From: CAVQJU01 sp963729215
GTDB taxonomy: Bacteria; Acidobacteriota; Vicinamibacteria; Vicinamibacterales; CAVVIG01
NCBI GenBank assembly: GCA_963729215.1
Contig: CAVSND010000023.1
Coordinates: 496,001-560,000 of the forward strand
Length of the DNA stretch: 64,000 bases
Direction: 5' to 3'
In this document: positions 15,761-25,573 of the stretch, one piece after another
Numbering within the stretch: the first letter of the stretch is position 1
Layout of the letters: the number at the start of each line of letters is the position of its first letter
The notes under the pieces: model-generated
Told to the model about the DNA's origin: nothing
The model's input: only the letters and a program-made list of their open reading frames with translations
Databases searched by the model: none
Position numbers and translations under genes: made by a program

Positions 15761-16927
15761 GTAAAGCGCATCGCCATTCTCGGATCGACAGGGTCGATCG
15801 GCCGCAGCGCGCTTGCCGTGGCGGACGCGCACGCGGACCGGCTGTCGGTCGTGGGTCTGGCCGCGGGCGAGAATGCGGAATTGCTCGCGGAGCAGATCGT
15901 CCGATACAAGCCGAAGACGGTCGCCATGGCATCCGGCGAAGCCCTCGATCGCCTCCAGCGGATCGGGTCAGGGGATGCGATGGTGGCGGGATGGGGCCGC
16001 GACGGCCTTGTCGCGGTCGCGACGGCGCCCGACGTCGACCTCGTACTCTGCGCGTCGTCCGGCACCAACGGTCTCGAGGCGGTGCTCGCGGCCATCGAGC
16101 ACGGGAAGACCATCGCGCTGGCGAACAAGGAAGTGCTGGTGATGGCGGGCGGCCTCGTCACCGAGGCCGCGAGACGCCGCGGCGTGGCGATCCTGCCCGT
16201 GGACAGCGAGCACAACGCGATTCACCAGTGCCTGCACGGGCGCGAGGCGTCCGAGATCCGGCGCCTCATCCTGACGGCGTCAGGCGGACCGTTCAGGGGC
16301 CGCCGGGCTTCGGAGCTGCTGAACGTGTCGGCGGAGCAGGCGCTGCAGCATCCGACGTGGCGCATGGGCCGCAAGATCACGATCGACTCGGCCACGCTGA
16401 TGAACAAGGGCCTCGAGGTCATCGAGGCGCACTGGCTGTTCGGCGTTCGCGCCGATCAGATCGACGTCCTCATCCACCCGCAGTCGGTCGTGCACTCGAT
16501 GGTGGAGCTGACTGATGGTTCCACGATTGCACAGCTTGGCGTGACGGACATGCGGCTGCCGATCCAGTATGCATTTTCGTATCCCTCGCGCTGGAATGCG
16601 TCGTTGCCCGCGCTGGATCTGGTACGAGCGGGCCGTCTCGATTTCGACGTCCCGGATACGGTTGCGTTTCCCTGCCTGCGCCTGGCGTACCGCGCGCTGG
16701 AGGCCGATCGGAGCCTCCCGGTGGTGCTGAACGCGGCAAACGAGGTCGCCGTGGCGCGATTTCTCGAGGGGCGCATCGGCTTCCCGTCGATTGCCGAGAT
16801 CATCGAACGGACCATGAACGCGCATCGCCCGGCCGAGGTGGCGTCGCTTGGCGCGGTTCGTGCTGTGGACCAGTGGGCCCGCGAGTATTCTCAGGAAGCA
16901 GCACGCGGGGTACAATTGAAAGCCTGA
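15761..16927 (+). CDS. dxr: 1-deoxy-D-xylulose 5-phosphate reductoisomerase
   Basis: Second step of the MEP isoprenoid pathway. The 388-codon reading has KRIAILGSTGSIGRSAL (NADPH site), NKEVLVMAGG, PVDSEHNAIHQCL (metal site), TASGGPFRG, HPTWRMGRKITIDSATLMNK and LNAANEVAVARFLEG. No ATG, GTG or TTG lies between the cdsA stop and GTG 15818, yet the essential nucleotide-binding motif is upstream of 15818. The codon in the usual start position is GTA at 15761. Either a rare start, a miscalled GTG, or a start at ATG 15702 with a one-base indel in the repeat could apply. The enzyme identity is certain; the start is not. Confidence 0.9.
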   Translation, partial: VKRIAILGSTGSIGRSALAVADAHADRLSVVGLAAGENAELLAEQIVRYKPKTVAMASGEALDRLQRIGSGDAMVAGWGRDGLVAVATAPDVDLVLCASSGTNGLEAVLAAIEHGKTIALANKEVLVMAGGLVTEAARRRGVAILPVDSEHNAIHQCLHGREASEIRRLILTASGGPFRGRRASELLNVSAEQALQHPTWRMGRKITIDSATLMNKGLEVIEAHWLFGVRADQIDVLIHPQSVVHSMVELTDGSTIAQLGVTDMRLPIQYAFSYPSRWNASLPALDLVRAGRLDFDVPDTVAFPCLRLAYRALEADRSLPVVLNAANEVAVARFLEGRIGFPSIAEIIERTMNAHRPAEVASLGAVRAVDQWAREYSQEAARGVQLKA

Positions 16928-16937
16928 GGTTCCGCGC

Positions 16938-18264
16938 GTGACCACCGTTCTTGCATTTCTGTTCGTGCTCGGCGTGCTCGTGTTCGTTCACGAGCTGGGC
17001 CATTTTCTCGCGGCCAAACGCGTGGGCATTCGCGTCATCAAGTTTCAGCTCGGATTCAACCCCACCATCGCCAGTTTCCGGCGCGGCGACACCGAGTACG
17101 GCATCGGCGCGCTGCCGCTCGGCGGCTACGTGAAGATGGCGGGCGAAACGACCGAGGACGAGATCGCCGGACAGCCCGACGAGTTCCTGTCCAAGACGCG
17201 GTGGGAGCGGTTCCAGGTGCTCATCATGGGCCCGGTCATGAACCTGCTCCTGGCGTTCGTTCTGCTCGCTGTGGTCCTTTATCAGGGCGCCGAAATCGGC
17301 AGCTACGAGGACCAGCCCGTTGTCGTCGGCTCCGTTGCGGCCGGCTCGCCCGCAGCCAAGGCAGACATCGCCCCCGGCGACCGCATCGTCTCGGTTGCCG
17401 ATCACCGCGTCGACACCTGGGAGCAGTTCTACATCACCGTCGGCGCGCGGCCGAACCGCGAAATCACGGTCGGCCTGCTGCGCAACGGCCTGGACGTCAC
17501 GCGTACCTTGACGCCCGTTGTCGCTCCTGGTCAGAGCCGGTTCGAGATCGGCGACATCGGCGTGCTGCCCAACGTGCACCCGCACCTGATGTCGGTCAAC
17601 GCCGGCGAGCCGGGTGCTCGCGGCGGGCCTGATGAAGGGCGATGTCATCACGGCTGTCGACGGCGCGGTCATGACGTTCCACGCCCAGTTCCGCGAAGCC
17701 ATCGCGAAGCATCCGGGCAAGACGATGACCGTGTCGATTCTGCGCGACGGCAAGCCGATGGACCTCACGATCACGCCGGACACGCACGGAACGATCGGCT
17801 GGCTCGGTGTCCTGCCGGTGGACGATACGAGGAGCATCAAGCCGACCTTCGTCGAGGCGCTCGGGTTGAGCGCGCGGCGCAACGTGCAGATGGCCGGCAT
17901 GATCGGCCAGACCATCTGGGGCCTCGTGACGCGGCAGCTGTCGCCGAAACAGCTGATGGGTCCGATCGCGATCGCACAGGTGTCAGGCGAGACGGCTCAG
18001 CTGGGCTGGATCGCGCTCATCAGTCTCATGGCGACCATCAGCCTGAATCTCGGCCTCCTCAACCTGATGCCGATTCCGCTGCTCGACGGCGGCCATATTT
18101 TCATCATGGGGCTCGAGGGGCTGGCGCGCCGCGACTTCAGCGTCCGCGTGAAGGAAAAGATGCTGCTCGCCGGCTTCGTCGTCCTGATGACGCTGATGGT
18201 GACCGTCATCTACAACGACCTCACACGCATCAGCTGGATCGAACGGCTGATGCCCTGGAGGTAG
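16938..18264 (+). CDS. rseP: Site-2 metalloprotease RseP (frame-interrupted)
   Basis: Intramembrane zinc protease that cuts membrane-bound anti-sigma factors. VFVHELGHFLAAKRVGI supplies the HExxH zinc site, LPLGGYVKMAGE follows, then a PDZ region with SPAAKADIAPGDRI. After residue ~225 the frame changes at 17611-17613, where CCGGGTG should read CCGGTG. The second frame gives VLAAGLMKGDVITAVDG, then LLNLMPIPLLDGGHIF with the third zinc ligand and a final membrane segment. Removing one G restores a ~441-residue protein with two PDZ parts. It ends the uppS-cdsA-dxr-rseP set. Confidence 0.9.
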
Positions 18265-18277
18265 CGCTCCGCGCTAC
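18261..18277. terminator. Palindrome shared by the ends of rseP and hemL
   Basis: GTAGCG and CGCTAC pair around CTCCG. The TAG stop of rseP and the TAG stop of hemL (other strand) sit in the two arms. No T run follows on either side, so its strength as a terminator is uncertain. Confidence 0.4.
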
Positions 18278-19563
18278 TTCGCCTGCAGGGCCCGCATCGC
18301 GGCCTTTGCCGCCGCAATCGTCGTGTCGACGTCCCTCACCGTGTGCGCTGCGGATAGAAACCACGCCTCGAACTGAGATGGCGGCGGGTACACGTTCCGC
18401 GCAAGCATCTCCCTGAAAAACCGCGCGTACAGGTCCGTGTTCGCGCTGGTCGCCGACGCGTAGTCCCGCACCGGCTGCTCCGTGAAGAACGGCGTCAGCA
18501 CCGACCCGACGGCGTTGACCTGCAGCGCCACTCCGGCGTCGCGTGCGGCCTCCGCCAGACCAGCGGCGAGGCGCGTGCCGAGTGCGGCGAGCGTGCGATA
18601 GAGGCTGGGCGACAACCGCTCCAGGCACCAGATGCCCGCCGTCATCGCCAGCGGGTTCCCCGACAGCGTGCCCGCCTGATACACGGGGCCTGACGGCGAG
18701 ACGAGCTCCATGAGGTCCGCGCGGCCGCCATAGGCGCCCACCGGCAGGCCGCCGCCGATGATTTTTCCCAGGCACGTCAGGTCCGGGCGCACTCCGGCGA
18801 TCGCCTGGGCTCCGCCCGGCGCGGCGCGAAATCCCGAGATCACTTCATCGAACACGAGAATGGCGCCATGGGTGGTGCAGGCGTCGCGCAGGCCCCGAAG
18901 GAATCCATCGGCCGGCGGGACGACCCCCATGTTGCCGGCAATCGGTTCGACAATCACGGCCGCAATCCGATCGCGATGGGCGTCGAAGAGACGATGCACC
19001 GAATCGAGGTTGTTGTACGAAGCGACGAGGGTGTCGCCTGACGCGCCCGCTGTGACGCCCGGGCTGTTCGGCGTGCCGTACGTCAGCGCTCCGGAACCCG
19101 CCTGCACCAGAAACGCGTCGGCGTGGCCGTGATAGCAGCCTTGAAACTTGACGATCAGGTCGCGCCTTGTCGCGGCGCGCGCGACTCGCACCGCGCTCAT
19201 GGCCGCCTCGGTGCCGGAATTGACGAAACGCACCCGCTCGAGCGACGGCATCAGCCGGCGGACGCGCTCGGCCAGCGTGACCTCGAGCGGGCTTGGCGCG
19301 CCGAAGCTTGTGCCGCCGCGCGCGGCGCGCGCGATCGCGCCCGCGAGGCCCTTCGGCGCATGGCCGTGAATGAGCGGCCCCCACGACATGACGTAATCGA
19401 TGAACGTGTTGCCGTCGACGTCCGTCAGGCGCGAACCCGAGGCGCGGGAGATGAAGAGCGGGGAGCCGCCGACCGATTTGAACGCTCTGACCGGGCTGTC
19501 CACGCCGCCGGGAATGAGCTGCTGCGCGCGCTTGAAGAGACGGTTCGATTTCGTGAAGGTCAT
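18274..19563 (-). CDS. hemL: Glutamate-1-semialdehyde 2,1-aminomutase
   Basis: Converts glutamate semialdehyde to 5-aminolevulinate with PLP. The ~429-residue class III aminotransferase has FKSVGGSPLFISRASGS, FVNSGTEAAMSAVRVAR, FDEVISGFR and the PLP lysine in CLGKIIGGGLPVGAYGG. Two starts are possible, GTG 19587 and ATG 19563. The ATG gives MTFTKSNRLFKRAQQLIPGG, the normal N-terminus, and would overlap the expected hemB stop as ATGA. It is the last gene of the heme operon. Confidence 0.93.
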   Translation of the reverse strand: MTFTKSNRLFKRAQQLIPGGVDSPVRAFKSVGGSPLFISRASGSRLTDVDGNTFIDYVMSWGPLIHGHAPKGLAGAIARAARGGTSFGAPSPLEVTLAERVRRLMPSLERVRFVNSGTEAAMSAVRVARAATRRDLIVKFQGCYHGHADAFLVQAGSGALTYGTPNSPGVTAGASGDTLVASYNNLDSVHRLFDAHRDRIAAVIVEPIAGNMGVVPPADGFLRGLRDACTTHGAILVFDEVISGFRAAPGGAQAIAGVRPDLTCLGKIIGGGLPVGAYGGRADLMELVSPSGPVYQAGTLSGNPLAMTAGIWCLERLSPSLYRTLAALGTRLAAGLAEAARDAGVALQVNAVGSVLTPFFTEQPVRDYASATSANTDLYARFFREMLARNVYPPPSQFEAWFLSAAHTVRDVDTTIAAAKAAMRALQAK

Positions 19564-20555
19564 GCCGGATCGCCCGGGCGGCTTCACGCGCGAAGTAGGT
19601 GATGATGATGTCGGCGCCGGCGCGGCGGATGGACGTCAGGGTCTCCAGCATCGCCCGCCGTTCGTCGATCCAGCCGTTTCGGGCGGCGGCTTTGATCATC
19701 GCGTATTCACCGCTCACCTGGTACGCAGCCGTCGGGTATCTGAACGTGGTCTTCACGCGGGACAACACATCGAGGTACGGGAGCGCCGGCTTCACCATGA
19801 CGATGTCCGCGCCTTCCTCGATGTCCTGTTCGACCTCGCGCAGGGCTTCGTCCGCGTTCGCCGGATCCATCTGGTATGACTGCCGATCGCCGAACTTCGG
19901 CGCCGAATCGGCGGCCTCGCGGAACGGGCCGTAGAACACCGACCAGTATTTGGCGGCATACGCCATGATGGCCGTGTTTTCGAACCCTCGTTCGTCGAGC
20001 GCCTGGCGGATCGCCCCGACGCGGCCGTCCATCATGTCGGACGGCGCGATGATGTCGGCCCCGGCCGTCGCGTGCGACATGGCGGCCCGTACCGAGCTGT
20101 TCGACCGTCGGGTCGTTGACCACTTCGTTGTCCACGACGATGCCGCAATGACCGTGGTCCGTGTATTCGCAGAGGCACACGTCCGTGGCGACCAGCACAC
20201 CGGGCAGCTCGCGTTTGATTGCGCGGATGGCCGACTGCACGGGCGCCTCGGGATCGTAGGACGCCGAGCCCACCGAATCCTTGTGGTCGGGCAGCCCGAA
20301 GAGCAGCACGCTGCGGACGCCGTCGCCCGCGGCCGCCCGTGCTTCCTTCACCGCTTCGTCCACCGACAGGTTGAAGACGCCGGGCATCGACGACACTTCG
20401 CGCCGGACGCCTTCGCCTTCGCAGACGAACAACGGCAGCATGAAGACGTCCGGCGTCAACCGCGTCTCCCGTACGAGCGCGCGCATGGTCTCGCCGTGAC
20501 GCAGCCGGCGCAGCCGCCTGGTCAACTTCATCGTCGTCTGTGTGTCGATACTCAT
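19560..20555 (-). CDS. hemB: Porphobilinogen synthase (frame-interrupted)
   Basis: Condenses two aminolevulinates to porphobilinogen. The first frame gives LTRRLRRLRHGETMRALVRE, DVFMLPLFVCEG and VVDNEVVNDPTVEQL. The next frame continues RAAMSHATAGADIIAPSDMM, FYGPFREAADSAP, VKPALPYLDVLSRVK (Schiff-base lysine) and GADIIITYFAREAARAIR. One extra base at 20092-20093 explains the switch. At the 3' end the frame fails to stop and runs on into hemL; one missing base near 19566-19585 would place TGA at 19560-19562 over the hemL ATG. The start ATG 20555 is chosen over the longer frame, which reads repeat DNA. Confidence 0.88.
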
Positions 20556-20562
20556 GTTAAGA

Positions 20563-20590
20563 CTCGTGGCTCGTGGCTCGTGGCTCGTGG
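20563..20590 (+). repeat. Heptamer array (CTCGTGG)4 upstream of hemB
   Basis: Four perfect CTCGTGG units lie between the cobA/hemD stop and the hemB start on the minus strand. The unit is the same as in the array at 12524. Confidence 0.85.
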
Positions 20591-20595
20591 CTCGG

Positions 20596-22141
20596 TCAGT
20601 CACGGGCGACGGGCTGGCGCTTGAAATACTGCACGATGGCGTCCACGAGCGCCGGCACCGTGTACGCCTCCGGGACAATCGCCGTCTGGATTCCGAATTG
20701 CGTGGCGGCTTTCGCGGTCACGGGCCCGATCGCGGCGACCAGCGTGGTTCGCAGCAGATCGGCCGCGGGCTCGCGGCCGAGCATCCCGACGAAGCTCCGA
20801 ACGGCCGACGGACTCGTGAACGTTACGACGTCCAGGCTCCGCTCGAGCAGCATGCGGTAGACGTCGGGCTCGCCCTCGTGTTCGGGATCGGTCGCAACCG
20901 TCCGGTATGCGACGACTTCGGTCACGTCGGCTCCTTGTTTCCGCAGTTCGTCCGCAATCACCTCGCGTCCGATGTCGGCGTGCGGGAGCAGGATCTTCAG
21001 CCCCCGCACACTCGTCGTCTGCGAGATCGCGTGGATCACGGCTTCCGCCCGGTACTCCGCGGGCGTCAGATCGACCTTCAGGCCGTGGCGCGCCAGCCGG
21101 TCGGCCGTAGCTGGTCCGACCGCGCACAGCTTCACGCCGCCGAGCGCCCGCAGGTCGAGCGGCGACTTCAGCAGCCGGTCGATGAACGCGTCCACGGCGA
21201 CGGCGCTGGAAAAGATAATCCAGTCGAACGTCCCGGCCCGCGCGCATGCCTCGTCCAGCGGGCCGTAGTCGTCCGGCGGCTCCATCCGGATCATCGGGGC
21301 CTCGACGGTGTCGGCGCCCGCCGCTTCGAGCCGCTCGACGAGCTCGGCCGCCTGCTCGCGCGGCCGGGTGACGAGCACGCGCTTGCCGAACAGCGGGCGT
21401 TCGTCGAACCAGCGCAGGTGTTCGCGCAGGGCGACCACGCGGCCGACAATCAACACCGCGGGCCGCCGATCGGCCGAGCGGCCCGCCCTGAGCGGCGATG
21501 TCGTCGAGCGAGCCGACAATCGTCTGCTGTGTGGGCAGCGTGCCCTCGTAGACGATCGCGACCGATTCGTCCGGCGGCCGCCCGTGCGCGATGAGCTCCT
21601 GGAGGATGTGCGGCACCTGCTGAGGGCCCGCGTAGCAGACGAGCGTGCCGTCGAGCCTGGCGAGGCTCGCCCAGTCGAGCGCCGCCGGCGTCTTGCCCTC
21701 GTCTTCGTGCCCCCTGATGAACGTGATCGTGTCGCCGCCGCCCGGGTATGTGATGGGAACGCCGGCGTAGCTGGGAAATCCGACGCCCGCCGGCACACCG
21801 GGGACGACCTCGAACCGGACGCCCTGCTCGTGGAGGAACAGCGCCTCCGAGCCGCCGTGGTCGAACACGAACGGGTCGCCCCATTTGAGCCGCGCGACAA
21901 TCTTGTCCTCGCGCGCCTTCTCGGCCAGCAGATAGCAGATGGCTTCCTGTTCGAGAGGCTGCGGAGCGGCCACGCCGACGTCGATGGTCTCGGCGTCGGG
22001 CCGCGCATGGCGGAGCAGCCGCGGGTGGACCAGGTGGTCGTACAGCACGACGTCGGCCATGGCAAGACACTGCATGCCGCGCACCGTGATGAGGCCGGGG
22101 TCGCCCGGGCCGGCGCCGATGAGATAGACAATGCTACGCAC
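20596..22141 (-). CDS. Uroporphyrin-III C-methyltransferase / uroporphyrinogen-III synthase fusion (frame-interrupted)
   Basis: The N-terminal half is SUMT-like: VYLIGAGPGDPGLITVRG, DVVLYDHLVHPRLL, LKWGDPFVFDHGGSEA, GVPITYPGGGDTITFIRGH. The C-terminal half is HemD-like: GKRVLVTRPREQAAELVERL, FDWIIFSSAVAVDAF, FTSPSAVRSFV. One extra base in the CCC at 21487-21489 separates the halves; without it QAGRSADRRPAVLIVGRVV links them into one ~514-residue protein. The SUMT part departs from the usual GGDPFxFGRGGEE, so its methylase activity is uncertain. Start GTG 22141 overlaps the hemC stop by eight bases. The product serves heme and, if SUMT is active, siroheme. Confidence 0.85.
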
Positions 22142-23099
22142 GAGTCTGGGCCTCCGCGAGTATGACATCGGCGCCCTGCGCGATCAGGTCCCGCCCGGCG
22201 CGAGCGCCCAGGGCGGCTGCCTCGCGGCGCGGTCCGGTTACCGTCGCGCGAATGATTTGGCTGCCGTCCAGGGCTGCCACGGCGGCCACAAGCCGTATTG
22301 TTTCCGCATCCAACGGCACCGCGAGCGCGCCGATCGGCGTCTGGCAGCCGCCGCCGAGGGCCTCGACCAGCGCCCGTTCCGCTTCGAGCGCGACGCCGGC
22401 ATCCGCGTCGTCGACCTGGCCCACGATCCGGCGGACGCCTTCGTCGTTCGCGCGGATTTCAATCGCGACGATTCCCTGGCCGGGCGCCGGCACGCACGCG
22501 TTCGCTGGCAGCGTCATCGTAATGCGCGATCCCATTCCGAGCCGGCGCAGACCCGCGGCGGCCAGCACCAGCGCGTCGTGGTCGCCCGCGTCGAGTTTTC
22601 GCAGACGCGTGTCGAGGTTTCCCCGAATCGCGCCAAACCGGGCCCCGCCGAACACGCGCGACAACTGCGCGATCCGGCGCACGCTCCCTGTGCCGATGTT
22701 CGGCGCCGGTCCCAGCAAAGCAATCAGGTCGTCAACCGTCGCGTCCGGCTTTGGCCGGACGTTGACCGGCAGCACCACTGCGTCGAGCGGATCCTCGCGG
22801 GGCAGCACGCCGGCAATGGCCAGGCCGTCCGGCAGGGCGGCCGGCATGTCCTTGCTGCTGTGAACCGCCAGGTCTACGTCGTTGCGGAGCAACGCGTCTT
22901 CGATTTCCTTGACGAAGAGCCGCTTGCCGCCGGCTTCCGACAGCGGCCGGTCCGCCAGCACATCGCCCGATGTCTTGATGACCACGATGCGGCAGGGTGG
23001 TCCGCCATGTTCCGAGATCCGCGCCGCAACCGCGCGCGCTTGCCACAGCGCGAGCTGGCTCCCCCGGGTGCCGAGCCGCAACTCGGACGCGTGCGCCAC
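22134..23099 (-). CDS. hemC: Porphobilinogen deaminase (hydroxymethylbilane synthase)
   Basis: Polymerises four porphobilinogens. The 321-residue protein begins LRLGTRGSQLALWQARAVA and has KTSGDV, VHSSKDMPAALPDGL, GTGSVRRIAQL with RGNLDTRLRKL, and the cofactor-binding cysteine in GGGCQTPIGALA. It starts at GTG one base after the hemA stop and overlaps the next gene. Normal in all visible respects. Confidence 0.95.
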   Translation of the reverse strand: MAHASELRLGTRGSQLALWQARAVAARISEHGGPPCRIVVIKTSGDVLADRPLSEAGGKRLFVKEIEDALLRNDVDLAVHSSKDMPAALPDGLAIAGVLPREDPLDAVVLPVNVRPKPDATVDDLIALLGPAPNIGTGSVRRIAQLSRVFGGARFGAIRGNLDTRLRKLDAGDHDALVLAAAGLRRLGMGSRITMTLPANACVPAPGQGIVAIEIRANDEGVRRIVGQVDDADAGVALEAERALVEALGGGCQTPIGALAVPLDAETIRLVAAVAALDGSQIIRATVTGPRREAAALGARAGRDLIAQGADVILAEAQTRA

Positions 23100-23100
23100 G

Positions 23101-24492
23101 TCAGCGCTGTCCGCGCGTTCTGGCGCGCGGGAACGGTTGGACGCGGCCGGCCGGACGATCGACCTGCGTGTCGCCTTCGCCTCCGTCCGAAACGCCCCGT
23201 TCAGTGGACTGGTCCGCGAGGCCGAACAGCCTCGCGATCGCCTCCGCGTAGACCGCGGCGGTCTCCTGATCGCCGAGGGACTTGAGCTGCTCGGTCGGCG
23301 TCAGCAGCAGCTTCTCGACGATCAGGTGCGTGATCTCGTCCACACGGGCTCGTGCTTCGTCGCGCGCCTCCTGCGGAAGCGCGGACAGCTTGAAGTCGAG
23401 CCGGTCGAGCTCCGCCCGGCGGATCGCCTCGAAGGACTGACGTAACGCGACCACCGTCGGAATCACGCCGCGCGCGCGCATCCAGGATCCGAACTTGTCG
23501 AGCTCTTCATCGACGATGGCTTCCGCGCGCGTGACCTCGCTCGTGCGCCGCGCCATGTTTTCGCGGACCGCCGCCTGCAGGTCGTCGATGTTGTACAGGA
23601 AGACCTGCTCGATTTCGCCGGCCGCGGCTTCCACGTCGCGCGGCACCGCGATGTCGATGATGAACAGCGGGCGGCTGCGCCGCTGGCGCATCGCGGCCTC
23701 GATCCGGGCCTTCGTGAGCACGGGTGAAGCGGCGCCCGTGGCCGTAATCACGATGTCGCTCGCTGCGAGCGCGGCATCCATGTCATCCCATGGAGCGGCG
23801 GTGGCGCCGCCGATGGCGTCGGCCGTCCGCGCCGCGTTCGCCATCGTCCGGCTGACGATTGTGACGTTGCGCACGCCCTGCGACTTCATGTGCTGCGCCG
23901 TGAGCTTGCCCATCTCGCCCGCGCCGATGACCACGACCGCGCGGCCGTCCAGGTTCCCGAAAATCTTCTTCGCGAGCGCCACGGCGGCGTAGCTCACCGA
24001 CACGGCCCCCGCACCGAGCCCGGTTTCCGAACGCACGCGTTTGCCGACGGCGAACGAGGAGTGAAACAGCCGGTTGAGCAGCGGCCCCGCGGTCGCGGCG
24101 TCCCTGGCGGCGCCGTGCGCTTCTTTGACCTGCCCGAGGATCTGCGGCTCGCCGACGACGAGCGAGTCGAGGCCGGCGGCCACGCGAAACAGGTGCCGGG
24201 CCGCTTCGATATCCACCACGTGGTACACGTGAGGCTCGAGCGCCGCAGCGTCGACTCCGTGAAACGATTCGACGAACGACACCAGTTCCGTGCGCGCCGT
24301 CTCGACGTCCTCACAGGCCACGTACAGCTCGGCGCGGTTGCAGGTCGAGAGCACCGCCAGCTCGCCGCCCTGCTGAGAGCGGGCGGCCAGCGTGCGCAGC
24401 GCGTGCTCGAGGCCGCGGGCGTGGAAATCCACGCGTTCGCGCAACTCAATGGGCGCGGTGCGATGGCTGATTCCGACGAGCAATAAATGCAT
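23101..24492 (-). CDS. hemA: Glutamyl-tRNA reductase
   Basis: Reduces glutamyl-tRNA to glutamate semialdehyde, the entry step of heme synthesis by the C5 route. The 463-residue protein has LLVGISHRTAPIELRERV, the catalytic Cys in VLSTCNRAELYVA, GEPQILGQVKEAHG and VVVIGAGEMGKLTAQHM. The C-terminal dimer domain ends near residue 435 and a charged tail follows. It sits downstream of a CcsA/HemX gene across a long repeat and directly upstream of hemC. tRNA-Glu, its substrate source, is encoded at 55521. Confidence 0.95.
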   Translation of the reverse strand: MHLLLVGISHRTAPIELRERVDFHARGLEHALRTLAARSQQGGELAVLSTCNRAELYVACEDVETARTELVSFVESFHGVDAAALEPHVYHVVDIEAARHLFRVAAGLDSLVVGEPQILGQVKEAHGAARDAATAGPLLNRLFHSSFAVGKRVRSETGLGAGAVSVSYAAVALAKKIFGNLDGRAVVVIGAGEMGKLTAQHMKSQGVRNVTIVSRTMANAARTADAIGGATAAPWDDMDAALAASDIVITATGAASPVLTKARIEAAMRQRRSRPLFIIDIAVPRDVEAAAGEIEQVFLYNIDDLQAAVRENMARRTSEVTRAEAIVDEELDKFGSWMRARGVIPTVVALRQSFEAIRRAELDRLDFKLSALPQEARDEARARVDEITHLIVEKLLLTPTEQLKSLGDQETAAVYAEAIARLFGLADQSTERGVSDGGEGDTQVDRPAGRVQPFPRARTRGQR

Positions 24493-24504
24493 GGCTAGCT
24501 AGGG

Positions 24505-24736
24505 TTCACGGTCCTAAAGGTCCACGGGTCCACAGGTCCACGGGTCCACAGGGTCGAAGGGGTTCGGAGGTTCAAGGTTCGTGAGCGGCCGAAACGCTTC
24601 TGGACCTCGACGCTTTCATGCTCCGAGTCTCTTTTCGTTTTGGCCTGCCACGATGACCCTTAAGAACCTATTGGACCCCTTGGACCTCTTGAACCCCTTG
24701 AACCTCTTGAACCCCTCGAACTTTTCGAACCCCTCA
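24505..24736. repeat. Two opposed arrays of 8-9 base repeats between hemX and hemA
   Basis: The left arm (24505-24580) repeats ACGGGTCC/ACAGGTCC and then GGTTCGGA-type units. The right arm (24662-24736) repeats TTGGACCCC, TTGGACCTC, TTGAACCCC, TTGAACCTC. The arms are reverse complements in style and could fold on each other across ~80 bases that hold no gene I can support. Nothing else is seen in this 240 bp gap. Confidence 0.75.
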
Positions 24737-25564
24737 GAAATTATGACTCTTCGTAAAGAAATAGCTGATCGGCACGAAGTTCAGCAGCACGATGGCGAAT
24801 CCAACCGCGGATAAATATGCCGCACGCCGGCCTCCCCAGCCGATTCGCCGCGCAGCGAACAGCTCGAACGAATACACCGCCCAGCAGATGAGCGCGGCCA
24901 TGATCTTCGGATCCGCGAGCGACATCGCCTGCACCTGCGGCACGTCGGCCGATCCCGGCAGCGCACGTGTCTGAAACGCGAACGCGGCGCCCGCGAGGAT
25001 CCCGACGGTCAGGAAGATCCAGCCGAACACGATCGCGCGCTGGTTCATCTTGTCCAGGACCTGCAGCGACGGGATGCGGGCGTAGAAGAAGCCAAGATGC
25101 TTGGCCTTGATCTCCTTGAACAGCAGCACGTAGGTGATGCCGATGACGCACGCGAGCGCGAAGCTGGCATACGCGAGCAGCAGCGAGGACACGTGAATCC
25201 CGAACAGCGGACCCCGCAGCACCGACGCGTGGACGACGTCGGCCGCCCTCAGCGCCGGAATCGCCTGCAGCGCGACGAGCAGCGGCAGGATGAAGACGCC
25301 CATCGCCCGCTCGTCCGTGGTGACTTCCGTGTAGAGATACGACACCGCCAGCAGCCAGACGAACATCGAGATGGCCGACGTCGCGTCGCCCACGGGCACC
25401 TGGCCTGACTCCATCGTCTCCATGCCGATGACGAAGGTGTGCGCCAGGACGGCCGCGACCAGGATGGTGGTGGCGGACCGGCCGACCGCGGGCGCCCGCC
25501 GTGCGAAGTGCCAGCCATAGGCCACGAACGCCGCCGTGTAGAGCGCGAGGGGGACGAAGTTCAT
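24734..25564 (-). CDS. Cytochrome c assembly / HemX-family membrane protein
   Basis: A 276-residue protein with about eight hydrophobic segments. It has AHTFVIGMETMESGQVPVGD, ISMFVWLLAVSYLYTEV, HVSSLLLAYASFALACVIG and ICWAVYSFELFAARRIGW, matching the CcsA/CcmC/HemX superfamily, with histidines in periplasmic loops that may hold heme. Genes of this family often precede hemA (as hemX does in Bacillus hem operons), where they affect HemA level. It could instead be the CcsA part of system II cytochrome c assembly, but no ResB/Ccs1 partner is present here. Confidence 0.82.
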   Translation of the reverse strand: MNFVPLALYTAAFVAYGWHFARRAPAVGRSATTILVAAVLAHTFVIGMETMESGQVPVGDATSAISMFVWLLAVSYLYTEVTTDERAMGVFILPLLVALQAIPALRAADVVHASVLRGPLFGIHVSSLLLAYASFALACVIGITYVLLFKEIKAKHLGFFYARIPSLQVLDKMNQRAIVFGWIFLTVGILAGAAFAFQTRALPGSADVPQVQAMSLADPKIMAALICWAVYSFELFAARRIGWGGRRAAYLSAVGFAIVLLNFVPISYFFTKSHNF

Positions 25565-25573
25565 CGCCTTGGG

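Noticed and set aside
17600..17625. Programmed ribosomal frameshift in rseP and other genes
   Set aside because: No shared slippery sequence or following structure; the changes fall at unlike sites and mostly need one base removed. Sequence error fits better.
18845..19559. Natural hemB-hemL fusion reading
   Set aside because: The hemB frame runs out of frame through hemL and codes no HemL residues. It is open only because a stop was lost by an indel.
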